Positions 31,534-41,556 of a DNA stretch of 64,000 bases are shown piece after piece. The notes beneath the pieces are model-generated. The model saw only the letters and a program-made list of their open reading frames with translations. It had not been told where the DNA came from and did no database searches. The DNA comes from Curtobacterium sp. 'Ferrero' (lineage in GTDB: Bacteria > Actinomycetota > Actinomycetes > Actinomycetales > Microbacteriaceae): contig NZ_NXIA01000004.1 in the NCBI RefSeq assembly GCF_002412165.1, positions 124,001 to 188,000 on the forward strand, in the 5' to 3' direction. Both the position numbers and the translations under genes were made by a program. Within the stretch, counting starts at the first letter, position 1. Each line of letters begins with the position of its first letter.

Positions 31534-33624
31534 ATGAGCACGTCCGAGCACGCCCGCGTCCGACCCGCACGCTGGCTGCACCAGTCCCGCCCGGAGCTGG
31601 CCGTGCTCGTCGGCATCGTCGTCCTGGGCGCGGCGCTGACGAGCTGGAACCTGGCCAGGGGCGGCGACTCCGAGTTCTACGCCGCGGCCGCCCGGTCGAT
31701 GTCCGAGTCGTGGTCGGCGTTCCTGTCCGGATCGTTCGACCCCGGTTCGACGGTCACCCTCGACAAGCTCGCCGGCTTCGCGGTCCCGCAGGCCGTCAGC
31801 GTGCACCTGTTCGGCATGTCCACCGCCGCGCTCGCCCTGCCGCAGGTGCTGGAGGGAGCGGTGACGACGGTCGCGGTGTCCGTCGTGGGCCTCCGGTGGG
31901 CCGGAGCCCGGGTCGGTCTGGTCGCGGGAGGCCTCGCGGCGGCGACCCCGATCTTCGTGTCGATGTTCGGGCACCCGATGGAGGACGGGCTGCTCACCAT
32001 GGCCCTCGCGGTCGCGTTCGTCTGGTGGCAGCGGGCGGCGATCACGGGTGCGTGGTGGCCGCTGCTGCTCGCCGGGTTGTTCGTCGGGGTCGGGTTCCAG
32101 GCCAAGATGCTGCAGGCCTGGCTGGTCCTGCCCGCCCTCGTGGTCGGTACGGTCATCGCCGCCGCGGTGCCCGGGGTGCGACGGCGGCGCGTGGTCTGGC
32201 ACGTCGCGGTCCTGGTCGGCTCGGCGGTCGTCGCGAGCCTGGCCTGGTCGGTCGTCGTCGAACTGCTCCCGCGGGGCGACCGGCCCTTCATCGACGGCTC
32301 GACCGACGACGACGTCTTCGCGATGGTGTTCGGCTACAACGGGGTGGACCGGTTCCTGCCCGGGCTCTGGCCCGGTGCGGTCGGCGCCCTCGGCAACGCC
32401 GTCGCCCACGCGGGGCGCGCGTTCACCGGCGGCGGTCACGGCGCCGCCGGGCACACGCTGCTGCAGCTGTTCACGCCGCGGTACGCGTCGCAGGTCGGCT
32501 GGTCGTGGCCAGCCGCCCTCGTCGGCATCGGGATCGGCGCGGCCCGGTGGTGGCCGCGTCCCACCCGCCGGGAGGCCCGTCCCGCCTTCGCCACGCTCGT
32601 CACGACCGTCGTGTGGCTGGTCACGGCGGTCGCGGTGCTGTCCGTCATGCGGCTCCCGCACACCGCCTACGTCGCGGGCGTCGGCGTCCAGCTCGCGGTG
32701 CTCGCCGCGATCGGCTGGTGGGGTGCCGCACGGTGTGTCGACGCACCGGACCGGCGACTGCGGGTCGTCCCGGTGGGACTGCTCGTCGTCCAGGGCGCGT
32801 GGTGGGCGTGGCTCGCCAGGACGTCCTCCGAACCGGTGCTGCTCGGCGTGGTCGCCGTCGGGACGACCATCGCGGCCGTCATCGCCCTGCTCGTGCACTG
32901 GGGCGGCGCCTCGGTCCGCCCCACCGGGCGCGGACGCCGACTCGCGGCGGGGCTGCTCGCCGCGTCGGTGGTGCTCGGGCCGGCCTGCTTCTCGCTGCAG
33001 GCGCTCGACGCCGCACGGGACGGCAGCGGCGGCGACGCGTCGGTGGGTGTCGGGAACGGCGCCTTCGCGTTCGGCGGGCACTCCCCCGCCCGGGCGTTCG
33101 CGCTCGGGCGCAGCGGGACCCTCGGTGCGGACCGGACGGTCGTGCCGAGCAGCGCGTTCCGGATCTCCGCGCCCGACCCGTGGGGCGGCCACACCGCGCT
33201 GCCGACGTCCGAGGCTGCGCTCGTCGACACGGCGGAACGGGACGGCGGTGGTCAGGGCGGGGCGCCGCTCTTCCTCTCCGACTCGTGGCGGATCTCGGCG
33301 GACGTCATCGGCGACACCGGTCGGGAGGTCCTGACCGACGGCGGGTTCTCCGGGCACGTCCCCGTGTTCACCGAGCAGCAGGTCGAGCGGCTGGTGCGCT
33401 CCGGACGGGTCCGGCTGCTCGTCGTCACGGCCTCGCCGGCGGGGAGCGATCCGGTGCTGCAGGCCGCCGACGCGCTCGGGTGCCGCGTCGTGCGGAGCTG
33501 GGGCGCGGGGACCACGGCCGCGCGTCACGGTGGGTCGGACGGTTCCGGCGGATCCGGGGGCGGCTTCGGTGGCTTCGGTGGCTTCGGCGGGGCGCAGGCG
33601 TTCTCGCTCGAACGCTGCGACTGA
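31534..33624 (+). CDS. GT39/ArnT-like membrane glycosyltransferase (YkcB type)
   Basis: A 696-residue protein with about eleven transmembrane helices in the first 480 residues and a soluble C-terminal domain. The first external loop has RGGDSEFYAAAARSMSESW and SFDPGSTVTLDK, corresponding to the acidic catalytic loop of ArnT/YkcB polyprenyl-phosphate-sugar transferases. The family attaches sugars from a lipid carrier to an outer acceptor, for example a teichoic acid or lipid. The extreme C-terminus has a Gly-rich run GSGGGFGGFGGFGG from a tandem repeat at 33540-33590. ATG 31534 has CACATT 6 nt upstream and no ribosome binding site. Confidence 0.85.
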   Translation: MSTSEHARVRPARWLHQSRPELAVLVGIVVLGAALTSWNLARGGDSEFYAAAARSMSESWSAFLSGSFDPGSTVTLDKLAGFAVPQAVSVHLFGMSTAALALPQVLEGAVTTVAVSVVGLRWAGARVGLVAGGLAAATPIFVSMFGHPMEDGLLTMALAVAFVWWQRAAITGAWWPLLLAGLFVGVGFQAKMLQAWLVLPALVVGTVIAAAVPGVRRRRVVWHVAVLVGSAVVASLAWSVVVELLPRGDRPFIDGSTDDDVFAMVFGYNGVDRFLPGLWPGAVGALGNAVAHAGRAFTGGGHGAAGHTLLQLFTPRYASQVGWSWPAALVGIGIGAARWWPRPTRREARPAFATLVTTVVWLVTAVAVLSVMRLPHTAYVAGVGVQLAVLAAIGWWGAARCVDAPDRRLRVVPVGLLVVQGAWWAWLARTSSEPVLLGVVAVGTTIAAVIALLVHWGGASVRPTGRGRRLAAGLLAASVVLGPACFSLQALDAARDGSGGDASVGVGNGAFAFGGHSPARAFALGRSGTLGADRTVVPSSAFRISAPDPWGGHTALPTSEAALVDTAERDGGGQGGAPLFLSDSWRISADVIGDTGREVLTDGGFSGHVPVFTEQQVERLVRSGRVRLLVVTASPAGSDPVLQAADALGCRVVRSWGAGTTAARHGGSDGSGGSGGGFGGFGGFGGAQAFSLERCD

Positions 33625-33628
33625 CCCG

Positions 33629-33648
33629 CCGGGACCGGTGCCTCCCGG
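33629..33648. terminator. Short hairpin after the GT39 gene
   Basis: CCGGGA at 33629-33634 pairs with TCCCGG at 33643-33648. It lies 5 bases after the stop and is followed at 33668 by TAGGAT, a -10 candidate for the next gene. Confidence 0.5.
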
Positions 33649-33731
33649 GCAGGCAGGGCCCGGCCGTTAGGATCGCACCCGCCAGGTCACCGTGGCCACG
33701 CCTCGACGTCCGGGAAGGTCCACCACCACTC

Positions 33732-35237
33732 ATGACGCGTTCCGGGAACCACCTCAGCCGACTCGCACGCCTGGTCCTGACGCACCCATGGTGCAACCTC
33801 GTCGTGCTCGGCGCGGTGGCCTTCGTGCTCGCTGCGTCCGTCGCCCGGGCCTTCACCTACCCGCCGCTGTACGGAGGCGACGAGCCCGCGCACTTCGACT
33901 ACGTGGTGCTCGTCTGGCACGGGCACCTGCCGGTGTTCGAGCACGGGCTGACCTACCGCACGTCGTTCGGCGGCTCCGCCCCGGTGCAGTGGGTCGCTCA
34001 GCACCCGCCGCTGTACTACCTGGTGCTCGCGCCCGTGGCCGGGCCGCTGTACGACGGCGGCCACCCCCTGCTCGCCGCGATGGCCGGCCGGATGGTCAGC
34101 GCGCTCATGGCCGGCGGGGTCGTGCTCGCCACCGCATGGGCGGCCTGGCGGTGCTTCCCCGCGGCACGTCGACTGCCGGGTGCGGCGGCCGTGGCCGCCG
34201 CGTTCTGCGGGATGCTGATCCAGCAGGGCGGCACGATCTACAACGACATCCTCTTCGTCCTGCTGTCGACGCTCGCGTGCGGCGTCGCCGGGGCGGCGCT
34301 CCGGGCCGGCGTCACGTGGCGACTCCTCGTCGGGGCGGCGCTGGTCGGCGCCGCCGGGATGGCGACCCGCCTGTCGTTCGTGATCTGGCTCCTCGCGATC
34401 GTGGTGTCGCTCGTGCTCGCTCGGGAGATCCTGCTCGGCCGGGTGCGGGGCTGGTGGGGCCGGCTCGTCGTGGCGGCCACCCCGGTCGTCACCGCGGCGC
34501 TCGCGTCCGGGTGGTACTACCTCCGCAACCGCGCACTGACCGGGAACCTCAGCGGTCGGCAGGCGCAGTGGGGCATCGAGCACGCCGGCCGCTTCGTCCA
34601 CCCGGTCACCGACGTGGCCACCGACGACTACTTCTGGACACGGCTCTTCGGACTGTACCGGGGCGTCCTCGACTGGTCCGACCCGCTGAGCCGCCTGCAG
34701 TGGGTGCTCCTGCTCGGTCCCGTGCTGCTCGCGGCGCTGATCGGCCTCGTCGTGCTCGTGCGGCGCCGCCTGGTCGCCCGGCACGAGGCGCGCCCGGGGA
34801 CGACGAGCCGACGCGAGCGGACGTCGACGTGGCTCGTCTGCCTGATGCTCGCCGCGGTCTCGCTCCTGCTCGTGGTGATGGAGATCTGGTACGTGCACGG
34901 TGGCGGCGCACCGAACACCCGGTACGGGCTGACGATCCTGCCTGTCATCGCGATCCTCGTCGGTGCCGGCCTGAGCGCCGCGCGCCGGGCGTTCCCGGTG
35001 CTCCTCGTCGCGTGGATCGCGGTGGCGTCCGTCCCGTACCTGACGCTCGTCGACGTCCACATCGTGAGCGTGGTCCCGCACGCCTCGCGCTTCGTGAAGG
35101 TCGCCCTGGCGGGCTCGGCCGCCGCCACGCTGGCGATCGTCGTGGGTGTCGTCGCGACCGCCGTGGCGGACGCGCGGCGCGTGACGGACGCGGGGCGTGC
35201 CTCCCGTCCGGTGCCCGACGCGGACCGTGTGCCGTGA
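33732..35237 (+). CDS. Membrane glycosyltransferase-like protein (DUF2142/GT-C type)
   Basis: A 501-residue protein with about eleven transmembrane helices. The first external loop has GGDEPAHFDYVVLVWHGHLPVF and later QWVAQHPPLYYLVLA, the acidic and HPPxYY motifs of GT-C enzymes and DUF2142 proteins. A second large loop is ASGWYYLRNRALTGNLSGRQ. It probably transfers a sugar from a polyprenyl phosphate outside the membrane. The last 20 residues lie over a degenerate copy of the GGGAGGC palindrome (35186-35210). ATG 33732 has a weak GGAAGG 14 nt upstream. Its stop overlaps mobA by 4 bases. Confidence 0.78.
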   Translation: MTRSGNHLSRLARLVLTHPWCNLVVLGAVAFVLAASVARAFTYPPLYGGDEPAHFDYVVLVWHGHLPVFEHGLTYRTSFGGSAPVQWVAQHPPLYYLVLAPVAGPLYDGGHPLLAAMAGRMVSALMAGGVVLATAWAAWRCFPAARRLPGAAAVAAAFCGMLIQQGGTIYNDILFVLLSTLACGVAGAALRAGVTWRLLVGAALVGAAGMATRLSFVIWLLAIVVSLVLAREILLGRVRGWWGRLVVAATPVVTAALASGWYYLRNRALTGNLSGRQAQWGIEHAGRFVHPVTDVATDDYFWTRLFGLYRGVLDWSDPLSRLQWVLLLGPVLLAALIGLVVLVRRRLVARHEARPGTTSRRERTSTWLVCLMLAAVSLLLVVMEIWYVHGGGAPNTRYGLTILPVIAILVGAGLSAARRAFPVLLVAWIAVASVPYLTLVDVHIVSVVPHASRFVKVALAGSAAATLAIVVGVVATAVADARRVTDAGRASRPVPDADRVP

Positions 35238-35839
35238 CGCCCGCGACCGACCCGGTGCACCCGTTCGACGCGGTGCTGCTCGCCGGCGGCCGCGCGAGCC
35301 GGTTGGACGGCATCGACAAGACGGCCCTCGGCGGGACCGGTCGGACGCTCCTCGACCGAGCGGTCGCCGCGACCGTCGGCGCCGGACGCGTCGTCGTGGT
35401 CGGTCTGCGCGACGGGTCGCGGCTGCCGGTGGGTGCGGTCGGTGTGCGGGAGGACCCGCCGTTCGGCGGCCCGGTCGCCGCGCTGGCGGCGGGACTGCGC
35501 ACGGACGGTCCCGACGACACCGCGGCGAGCGCACCGACGACCCTGGTGCTCGCGTGCGACCTCGTGCGCCCGACCGCGGCGGTCGCCCTGCTGTGGCGAG
35601 CGGTCGCGGGAGCGGACACCGCGGACGGGTGGATCGCGGTCGACGACGACGGCGTCCGGCAGCCCCTGCTCGGGCTGTACCGGACCGCGGCCCTCCGCGC
35701 GGCGCTCGCGGCGCTCGACGTCGTCGACGGGGCGTCGCTGCATCGACTCCTCGCGCCGCTGGACCTGGTCGAGGTACCGGTGCCCTCCGAGCTGTGTGCG
35801 GACGTGGACACCCCGGAGGCGGCAGCCCGGCTCCGGTGA
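35234..35839 (+). CDS. mobA: MobA-like molybdenum cofactor guanylyltransferase
   Basis: A 201-residue nucleotidyltransferase. The GTP-binding motif LLAGGRASRLDGIDKTALGG matches LAGGxxxRMGxDK, with Leu replacing Met; EDPPFGGPVAALAAGL and LACDLVRPT follow, and ADVDTPEAA near the end is a typical C-terminal NTP motif. MobA joins GMP to molybdopterin to give the bis-MGD cofactor needed by formate dehydrogenase-type enzymes, which fits the oxidoreductase 3.4 kb downstream. GTG 35234 overlaps the previous stop. Confidence 0.85.
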   Translation: MTPATDPVHPFDAVLLAGGRASRLDGIDKTALGGTGRTLLDRAVAATVGAGRVVVVGLRDGSRLPVGAVGVREDPPFGGPVAALAAGLRTDGPDDTAASAPTTLVLACDLVRPTAAVALLWRAVAGADTADGWIAVDDDGVRQPLLGLYRTAALRAALAALDVVDGASLHRLLAPLDLVEVPVPSELCADVDTPEAAARLR

Positions 35840-35959
35840 CGCCGCCCGGCGCTCGGCGCGAGGTGCGAGCACGCTCAGGTGTTCGCCGCGGACCGTCAGG
35901 CGCCGGGAGCACCGTCGAGGGCACCACTCGTCGACGCCGTCACCGGCCAAGGAGGAACC

Positions 35960-36727
35960 ATGCTGCTCGAGGGCAAGACCATCGTCGTCACCGGAGGGAA
36001 CAGCGGCATCGGGGAGCAGATCTGCCTCGCCGCCGCGGCCGAGGGCGCCAGCGTCGTGATCGACTACGTCGCACACGAAGACGCCACCGACTCCCTCATC
36101 GACCGGATCGAACAGGCCGGGGGCAAGGCCGTCGGGGTCGACGCGGACATCACCCGCGCGGACGACCTGCACACGATGGTGCAGAAGGCGGTCGACGCGT
36201 TCGGTCAGCTCGACGTGCTCGTGAACAACGCCGGCATCGAGGACCGCAAGTCGTTGCTCGAGGAAACCGAGGACGGATACGACAAGGTGATGGCGGTCAA
36301 CATGAAGAGCGCCTTCTTCGGCACGCAGGCGGCGGCGAAGCAGTTCATCGCCCAGGGCACCGGCGGGCTCGTGCTGAACATCTCCAGCGTGCACGAGGAC
36401 TGGCCGATGCCGGGCAACCTCGCCTACTGCGTCGCGAAGGGCGGGATGCGGATGCTGTCCCGCAGCGGAGGTGTCGAGCTCGGGCCGCACGGGGTGCGGA
36501 TCGTCAACATCGCGCCCGGGGCCGTCGACACCCCCATCAACTCCGCCACCGACTCGGACCCGGAGAAGCTGCGGCGGCTCGACGACGCCATCCCCCTGGG
36601 CCGGACCGCGAAGCCGCACGAGATCGCCGAGGTCGTGGTGTTCCTCGCCTCCGGACGGGCCGCGTACATGACCAGCACCACGGTGACGATCGACGGCGGC
36701 ATCTCGCAGGGGAGCGTCGGACTCTGA
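35960..36727 (+). CDS. SDR-family dehydrogenase, glucose 1-dehydrogenase-like
   Basis: A 255-residue classical short-chain dehydrogenase: TGGNSGIG at 11-18, NNAG at 89-92, catalytic Ser142/143, Tyr156 and Lys160 (YCVAKGG). SSVHEDWPMPGNLAYCVAKGGMRMLSRS resembles bacillus glucose 1-dehydrogenase. It is flanked by molybdenum cofactor genes but has its own strong ribosome binding site (AAGGAGG before ATG 35960), so it may be an independent insertion in that block. Substrate unknown. Confidence 0.87.
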   Translation: MLLEGKTIVVTGGNSGIGEQICLAAAAEGASVVIDYVAHEDATDSLIDRIEQAGGKAVGVDADITRADDLHTMVQKAVDAFGQLDVLVNNAGIEDRKSLLEETEDGYDKVMAVNMKSAFFGTQAAAKQFIAQGTGGLVLNISSVHEDWPMPGNLAYCVAKGGMRMLSRSGGVELGPHGVRIVNIAPGAVDTPINSATDSDPEKLRRLDDAIPLGRTAKPHEIAEVVVFLASGRAAYMTSTTVTIDGGISQGSVGL

Positions 36728-36796
36728 CCACGGCTCCGCCTCGTCGGGGACCGCGATCGCAGGTCCACCGGCGCCGCGGGCTGCTTGACTGACCGC

Positions 36797-37063
36797 ATGA
36801 CCACACACGACGTCCTCGAGGCCTGGGCGACCGAGCTCGCCGACGCGCTCGGACTCCCGGCGGACACCGCGATCGACATCGACCTCGTGCTCGACCTCGC
36901 TCGTGACGCCGCGCACGGGGTCGCCCGGCCGGCAGCCCCGCTCACCACCTTCCTGGTGGGCTACGCCGCCGGGTTGCGGGGCGGCGCCCCGTCCGACGTC
37001 ACCGCTGCGGCGGCCGTCGCGACGGAACGTGCCACGGCACGGGGCGACCGGACGGAGGCGTGA
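36797..37063 (+). CDS. DUF6457-like small protein beside moeA
   Basis: An 88-residue, mainly helical, acidic protein (TTHDVLEAWATELADALGLPADTAIDIDLVLDLARDAAHGVARPAAPLTTFLVGYAAGL). It matches the DUF6457 type that is often found next to moeA or mobA in actinobacteria, so a role linked to molybdenum cofactor handling is plausible. ATG 36797 is chosen because the preceding in-frame GTG at 36785 has no support; the stop overlaps moeA by 4 bases. Confidence 0.7.
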   Translation: MTTHDVLEAWATELADALGLPADTAIDIDLVLDLARDAAHGVARPAAPLTTFLVGYAAGLRGGAPSDVTAAAAVATERATARGDRTEA

Positions 37064-38250
37064 GCAGCACCGGCCTCGACTGGCGCGCCGCCCGCGACGA
37101 GGCGCACCGCCAGGGTGCGCTGCTCCGCCGCCCGCAGGAGACCGCGGGGCTCGACGCGGCGATCGGCCGGGTGCTCGCCGCCGACCTGTCCGCACCCGGC
37201 GCGGTCCCGGGGCACGACGGGGCGGCGATGGACGGCTGGGCGGTGGCGGGCGAGGGCCCCTGGCGGGTCGGGGAGCCGATCGTGGCCGGCGCGGACCCGA
37301 CCTCCGAGGCGCTCGGACCCGGTCGGGCGCGACCGGTGACGACGGGCGCTCCCGTCCCCCCGGGCACGGACGCGGTGGTGCGGTCCGAGGACGCCGACGT
37401 CGACGGTTCCGGGCTGCTCGTCCGGCACACGGTGTCGAGCACGCGTCGGCACGTGCGGCCCGCCGGCGAGGAGGTCGCACGCGGGGAGCTCCTGTTCCCC
37501 GCCGGCACCCGCCTGACCCCGCCGCGGGTGGCGCTCGCGGCGGCCGCCGGCGTGGACGACGTGCCCGTGATCCCGGTCCCCGGTGTCCGGGTGGCCGTGC
37601 TCGGCGACGAGGTCGAGGGGGCGGGCGTCCCGCGGCCCGGTCGGGTCCGCGACGTGTTCAGCACGACCCTGCCGCACGTCCTGCGCGCGTTCGGCGCCGT
37701 GCCGTCGGGCGCGGTCCGGGTGCCCGACGACCTCGAGGCCACTGCTCGGGTGCTCGGCGGGGCGGACGCAGGACTCGTCGTGACGACGGGCGGCACCGCC
37801 GGATCGAGCGCCGACCACGTCCGCGGGGCCCTCGACCGCATCGGTGCGGAGGTGTTGCTCGACCGCGTCGACGTGCGCCCGGGCCGGCCCGCACTGCTCG
37901 CCCGGCGCCGCGACACCCTGTACCTCTGCCTGCCGGGCAATCCGATGGCCGCGATGGTCGCGCTCGTGCTGCTGGGCGAGCCGCTGGTCGCCGGGATGAC
38001 CGGGCGTCCCGCCGAGGCACCGACGAGCGTCACGACAGCGGTCGACCTGCCGAACGACCGCCCGGGATCACTCGTGCTGGCGTACCGGTCGGCGGAAGGT
38101 GGCGTGGTGCCGACGGGCGTGGTGCCGGTGCGCCACCAGGGCTCGGCGATGCTGCGCGGGCTGGCCGACGCCGACGGGCTGCTCGTGGTGGAGCCGGGCG
38201 GTCGGAACGCCGGGGAGTCGGTGCCGGCCCTGGCACTCCCGTGGCGGTGA
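37060..38250 (+). CDS. moeA: MoeA, molybdopterin molybdenumtransferase
   Basis: A 396-residue protein of full MoeA length. Motifs: GAVPGHDGAAMDGWAV at the N-terminus, TTGAPVPPGTDAVV, RPAGEEVARGELLFPAGTRLTP, LVVTTGGTAGSSADHV, and LYLCLPGNPMAAMVAL. The usual TTGGxSxGxxD becomes TTGGTAGSSADH, a slight change in the cofactor-binding loop. MoeA inserts molybdate into adenylylated molybdopterin. No moaA, moaC, moaE or mogA is visible here, so the cofactor's first steps are encoded elsewhere. Confidence 0.9.
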   Translation: MSSTGLDWRAARDEAHRQGALLRRPQETAGLDAAIGRVLAADLSAPGAVPGHDGAAMDGWAVAGEGPWRVGEPIVAGADPTSEALGPGRARPVTTGAPVPPGTDAVVRSEDADVDGSGLLVRHTVSSTRRHVRPAGEEVARGELLFPAGTRLTPPRVALAAAAGVDDVPVIPVPGVRVAVLGDEVEGAGVPRPGRVRDVFSTTLPHVLRAFGAVPSGAVRVPDDLEATARVLGGADAGLVVTTGGTAGSSADHVRGALDRIGAEVLLDRVDVRPGRPALLARRRDTLYLCLPGNPMAAMVALVLLGEPLVAGMTGRPAEAPTSVTTAVDLPNDRPGSLVLAYRSAEGGVVPTGVVPVRHQGSAMLRGLADADGLLVVEPGGRNAGESVPALALPWR

Positions 38251-38378
38251 GCGGAGCGGTGGCCACGAACGGAGCTGTGGTCGCGCCCGCTCGGCGCTCC
38301 GGGCCCGCCGCCTGGCCGGTCGCCGCACCGGGGCTCCGCGTCCTGGCCCTGCACCGGTGCTGGTGGTAGACCCGACCC

Positions 38379-39257
38379 ATGAGCCGGATCACCGCCCGGA
38401 AGCGCGTCACGCGCATCACCGTCGCGACCAGTCGATCAGTCCGCGAGGACTTCCTGGCCGTCGAGGAACCACTCGAGATCCGCGTCGGCGGGTCCGCGCT
38501 CGCGATCACCATGCGGACGCCCGGCAACGACGTCGACCTCGCCGCGGGGTTCCTGGTGTCCGAGGGCGTGATCGCACGCGGTGAGGAGTTCCTCGCTGCC
38601 CGGTACTGCGCCGGTGCGACGGAGGAGGGGCTCAACACGTACAACGTGCTCGACGTGACCCTCGCGCCCGGCGTCGCCGCTCCCGATCCCAGCCTGGAGC
38701 GGTCGTTCTACACGACCAGTTCGTGCGGGCTGTGCGGCAAGGCGAGCATCGACGCTGTCCGGACCCAGTCGCAGCACGCCGTCCACCACGACGACCTCGT
38801 GCTGGACCCGGCGCTCCTGGCCACGTTCCCGGACGAGCTGCGCGACGCCCAGGCCGTGTTCGAGAAGACCGGCGGGCTCCACGCGGCCGCACTCTTCGAC
38901 GGGCACACCGGCGAGATGCTCGTGCTGCGCGAAGACGTCGGTCGGCACAACGCCGTCGACAAGGTCGTCGGGTGGGCGGTCAAGGAGGACCGGCTGCCCC
39001 TGTCCGGCACCGTCCTGATGGTCTCCGGCCGCGCGAGCTTCGAGTTGACACAGAAGGCTTCGATGGCCGGGATCCCCGTGCTCGCCGCGGTGTCCGCCCC
39101 GTCCTCGCTCGCCGTCGACCTGGCGAAGGAGGTCGGCGTGACGATCGTCGGCTTCCTGCGCGGGCAGAGCATGGTCGTGTACTCCCGACCGGAACGCATC
39201 ACCGAACCCGCAGCCACCACCGCCACCACCAGCCGAGAGACCGTGGACGCACGATGA
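38379..39257 (+). CDS. fdhD: FdhD, formate dehydrogenase sulfurtransferase
   Basis: A 292-residue protein of full FdhD length. The sulfur-transfer cysteines are Cys116 and Cys119 in [24 protein letters not shown] and [16 protein letters not shown] are family signatures. FdhD passes sulfur from IscS to the bis-MGD cofactor of formate dehydrogenase. TAGACC lies 6 nt before ATG 38379 and no ribosome binding site is visible. Its stop overlaps the oxidoreductase start by 4 bases, strong evidence that the oxidoreductase is its client. Confidence 0.95.
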   Translation: MSRITARKRVTRITVATSRSVREDFLAVEEPLEIRVGGSALAITMRTPGNDVDLAAGFLVSEGVIARGEEFLAARYCAGATEEGLNTYNVLDVTLAPGVAAPDPSLERSFYTTSSCGLCGKASIDAVRTQSQHAVHHDDLVLDPALLATFPDELRDAQAVFEKTGGLHAAALFDGHTGEMLVLREDVGRHNAVDKVVGWAVKEDRLPLSGTVLMVSGRASFELTQKASMAGIPVLAAVSAPSSLAVDLAKEVGVTIVGFLRGQSMVVYSRPERITEPAATTATTSRETVDAR

Positions 39258-41548
39258 CGAAGCAGCCCCCGACCGACGACGTGACCGACGCGGACCTCGA
39301 GGTCGGCGAGCCGAAGGACTGGGCGGCCGGCGTGCCCGGCGTGCTGCACTCGATGGGCCCGGCGCTCGAGCAGCTCGGTGCCGCGCGCACGCTCAAGCTC
39401 ATGCTGTCGCTCAACCAGAAGGGCGGCTTCGACTGCATGAGCTGCGCCTGGCCCGACCCGGACAAGCGCAAGACGGCGGAGTTCTGCGAGAACGGCGGCA
39501 AGGCGGTCGTTTGGGAGGCCACGCCGGTCCTGGTCCCGCGCACGTTCTGGTCGGAGCACTCGATCCACGACCTCGCCGACAAGACCGAGTACTGGCTCGG
39601 GATGCAGGGTCGGCTCACCGAACCGGTGTGGAAGCCCGCCGGGAAGGACCACTACGAACCGGTCAGCTGGGAGCGGGCCTTCCGGATCATCGCCGACAAG
39701 CTGAACGGTCTCGACAGCCCGGACCAGGCGTCGTTCTACACGTCCGGCCGCACCTCGAACGAGGCGGCGTTCGTCTACCAGCTGTTCGTCCGGGCCTTCG
39801 GCACGAACAACCTGCCCGACTGCTCGAACATGTGCCACGAGTCGACCAGCCTCGCGATGGCCGAGGTCGTCGGCATCGGCAAGTCGACCATCGCGTACGA
39901 CGACTTCGAGGAGACCGAGCTCATCATCGTGATGGGGCAGAACCCCGGCACGAACCACCCCCGCATGCTCACCGCGCTCGAGGACGCCAAGAAGAACGGC
40001 GCCGAGATCGTCGCGGTGAACCCGCTGCCCGAGGCGGGCCTCCGCCGCTACAAGAACCCGCAGCGCGTCCGCGGCGTCATCGGCGAGGGGACCCAGATCG
40101 CCGACCAGTTCCTCCAGATCCGGCTCGGCGGCGACATGGCGCTCCTGCAGGCGGTCGCGAAGCGCGTCGTGCTCGCGGAGCAGGCGGCGCCCGGCACCGT
40201 CGTCGACCACGCGTTCATCGCGGAGCACACGAGCGGCTACGACGCCTTCGTCGAGCACATCCTGCAGGTCGACGACGACGAGGTGGTCCGCGCCACCGGG
40301 CTGACCGTCGAGCAGATCGACGAGCTCGCCGAGCGGTACCTGCGGTCCGAGCGCACCATCATCACGTGGGCGATGGGCATCACCCAGCACACCAAGGCCG
40401 TGGACACGATCAAGGAGATCATCAACCTCCTGCTGCTCCGCGGCAACATCGGCAAGCCGGGCGCCGGCGCATCGCCGATCCGCGGCCACAGCAACGTGCA
40501 GGGCGACCGCACGATGGGCATCTGGGAGCAGATGCCGGACAGCTTCCTCGACGCCCTGGCCGAGGAGTTCCACTTCGAACCCCCGCGGGAGCACGGCGTC
40601 GACGCGCTGAAGGGCATCCACGCCATGCGCAACGGCGACGTGAAGTTCTGGATGGGCATGGGCGGCAACCTCGTCGCCGCGATCTCGGACTCGCAGCTCG
40701 CCGAGCAGGCCTTCCGTGGCACCGAGATGACCGTCCAGGTGTCGACCAAGCTGAACCGCTCGCACGCCGTCGTCGGGCAGGAGGCACTGATCCTGCCGAC
40801 GATGGGCCGGACCGAGATCGACGTCCAGGCCTCCGGCCCGCAGTTCGTCTCCGTGGAGGACACCGTCTGCTCCGTGCACGGCAGCCACGGTCAGGTCCCG
40901 CCGGTGGCGCCCGGCCTGCTGTCCGAGGTCGCCATCGTGTGCGAACTGGCGCAGGCGACGCTCGGCGACCGCGTCCCGGTGGACTGGGCAGCGATGCGCG
41001 CCGACTACGGGGTGGTCCGCGACCACATCAGCCGTGTCGTGCCGGGCTTCGACGACTACTCGCGTCGCGCCGGCAGCAAGGAGGGCTTCGTCCTGCCGAA
41101 CGGCCCCCGCGACTCGCGGACCTTCGCCACGGAGACCGGCAAGGCCATGCTCACCGTCAACGAGCTGGAGCACGTCGAGCGGCCGGAGGGCACGCTGCTG
41201 CTGCAGACCCTCCGCTCGCACGACCAGTACAACACCACGATCTACAGCCTCAACGACCGGTACCGGGGCATCAAGAAGGGCCGGCACGTCGTGTTCGTGA
41301 ACCCGGACGACCTCGCCGAGCTCGGCCTCGAGGACGGACAGCACGTGGACGTCAGCACGGTGTGGCACGACGGCGTCGAACGGGTGCTGCGTGACCAGCG
41401 CATCGTCGCCTACCCGAGCGCGAAGGGGTGTGCGGCCGCGTACTTCCCGGAGGCGAACGTGCTCGTGCCGCTCGACAGCGCCGCGAAGGGCAGCAACACC
41501 CCGGTGTCGAAGGCCGTCCCGGTGAAGCTGACGCCCGTGGCCGGCTGA
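39254..41548 (+). CDS. FdhF/YdeP-family molybdopterin oxidoreductase
   Basis: A 764-residue protein of the YdeP branch of formate dehydrogenase alpha-like enzymes. [27 protein letters not shown] contains Cys61, Cys64 and Cys78; the usual fourth cluster ligand is absent, as in YdeP-type proteins, so a 4Fe-4S cluster is not certain. NMCHESTS around Cys194 is the likely molybdenum-ligand region, with no selenocysteine codon. [12 protein letters not shown] and the C-terminal molydop-binding domain ([25 protein letters not shown]) complete the family. No electron-transfer subunit gene follows, so the enzyme is probably soluble and its electron partner is unknown. E. coli YdeP is tied to acid resistance. 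Confidence 0.88.
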   Translation: MTKQPPTDDVTDADLEVGEPKDWAAGVPGVLHSMGPALEQLGAARTLKLMLSLNQKGGFDCMSCAWPDPDKRKTAEFCENGGKAVVWEATPVLVPRTFWSEHSIHDLADKTEYWLGMQGRLTEPVWKPAGKDHYEPVSWERAFRIIADKLNGLDSPDQASFYTSGRTSNEAAFVYQLFVRAFGTNNLPDCSNMCHESTSLAMAEVVGIGKSTIAYDDFEETELIIVMGQNPGTNHPRMLTALEDAKKNGAEIVAVNPLPEAGLRRYKNPQRVRGVIGEGTQIADQFLQIRLGGDMALLQAVAKRVVLAEQAAPGTVVDHAFIAEHTSGYDAFVEHILQVDDDEVVRATGLTVEQIDELAERYLRSERTIITWAMGITQHTKAVDTIKEIINLLLLRGNIGKPGAGASPIRGHSNVQGDRTMGIWEQMPDSFLDALAEEFHFEPPREHGVDALKGIHAMRNGDVKFWMGMGGNLVAAISDSQLAEQAFRGTEMTVQVSTKLNRSHAVVGQEALILPTMGRTEIDVQASGPQFVSVEDTVCSVHGSHGQVPPVAPGLLSEVAIVCELAQATLGDRVPVDWAAMRADYGVVRDHISRVVPGFDDYSRRAGSKEGFVLPNGPRDSRTFATETGKAMLTVNELEHVERPEGTLLLQTLRSHDQYNTTIYSLNDRYRGIKKGRHVVFVNPDDLAELGLEDGQHVDVSTVWHDGVERVLRDQRIVAYPSAKGCAAAYFPEANVLVPLDSAAKGSNTPVSKAVPVKLTPVAG

Positions 41549-41556
41549 CGCCGCAC

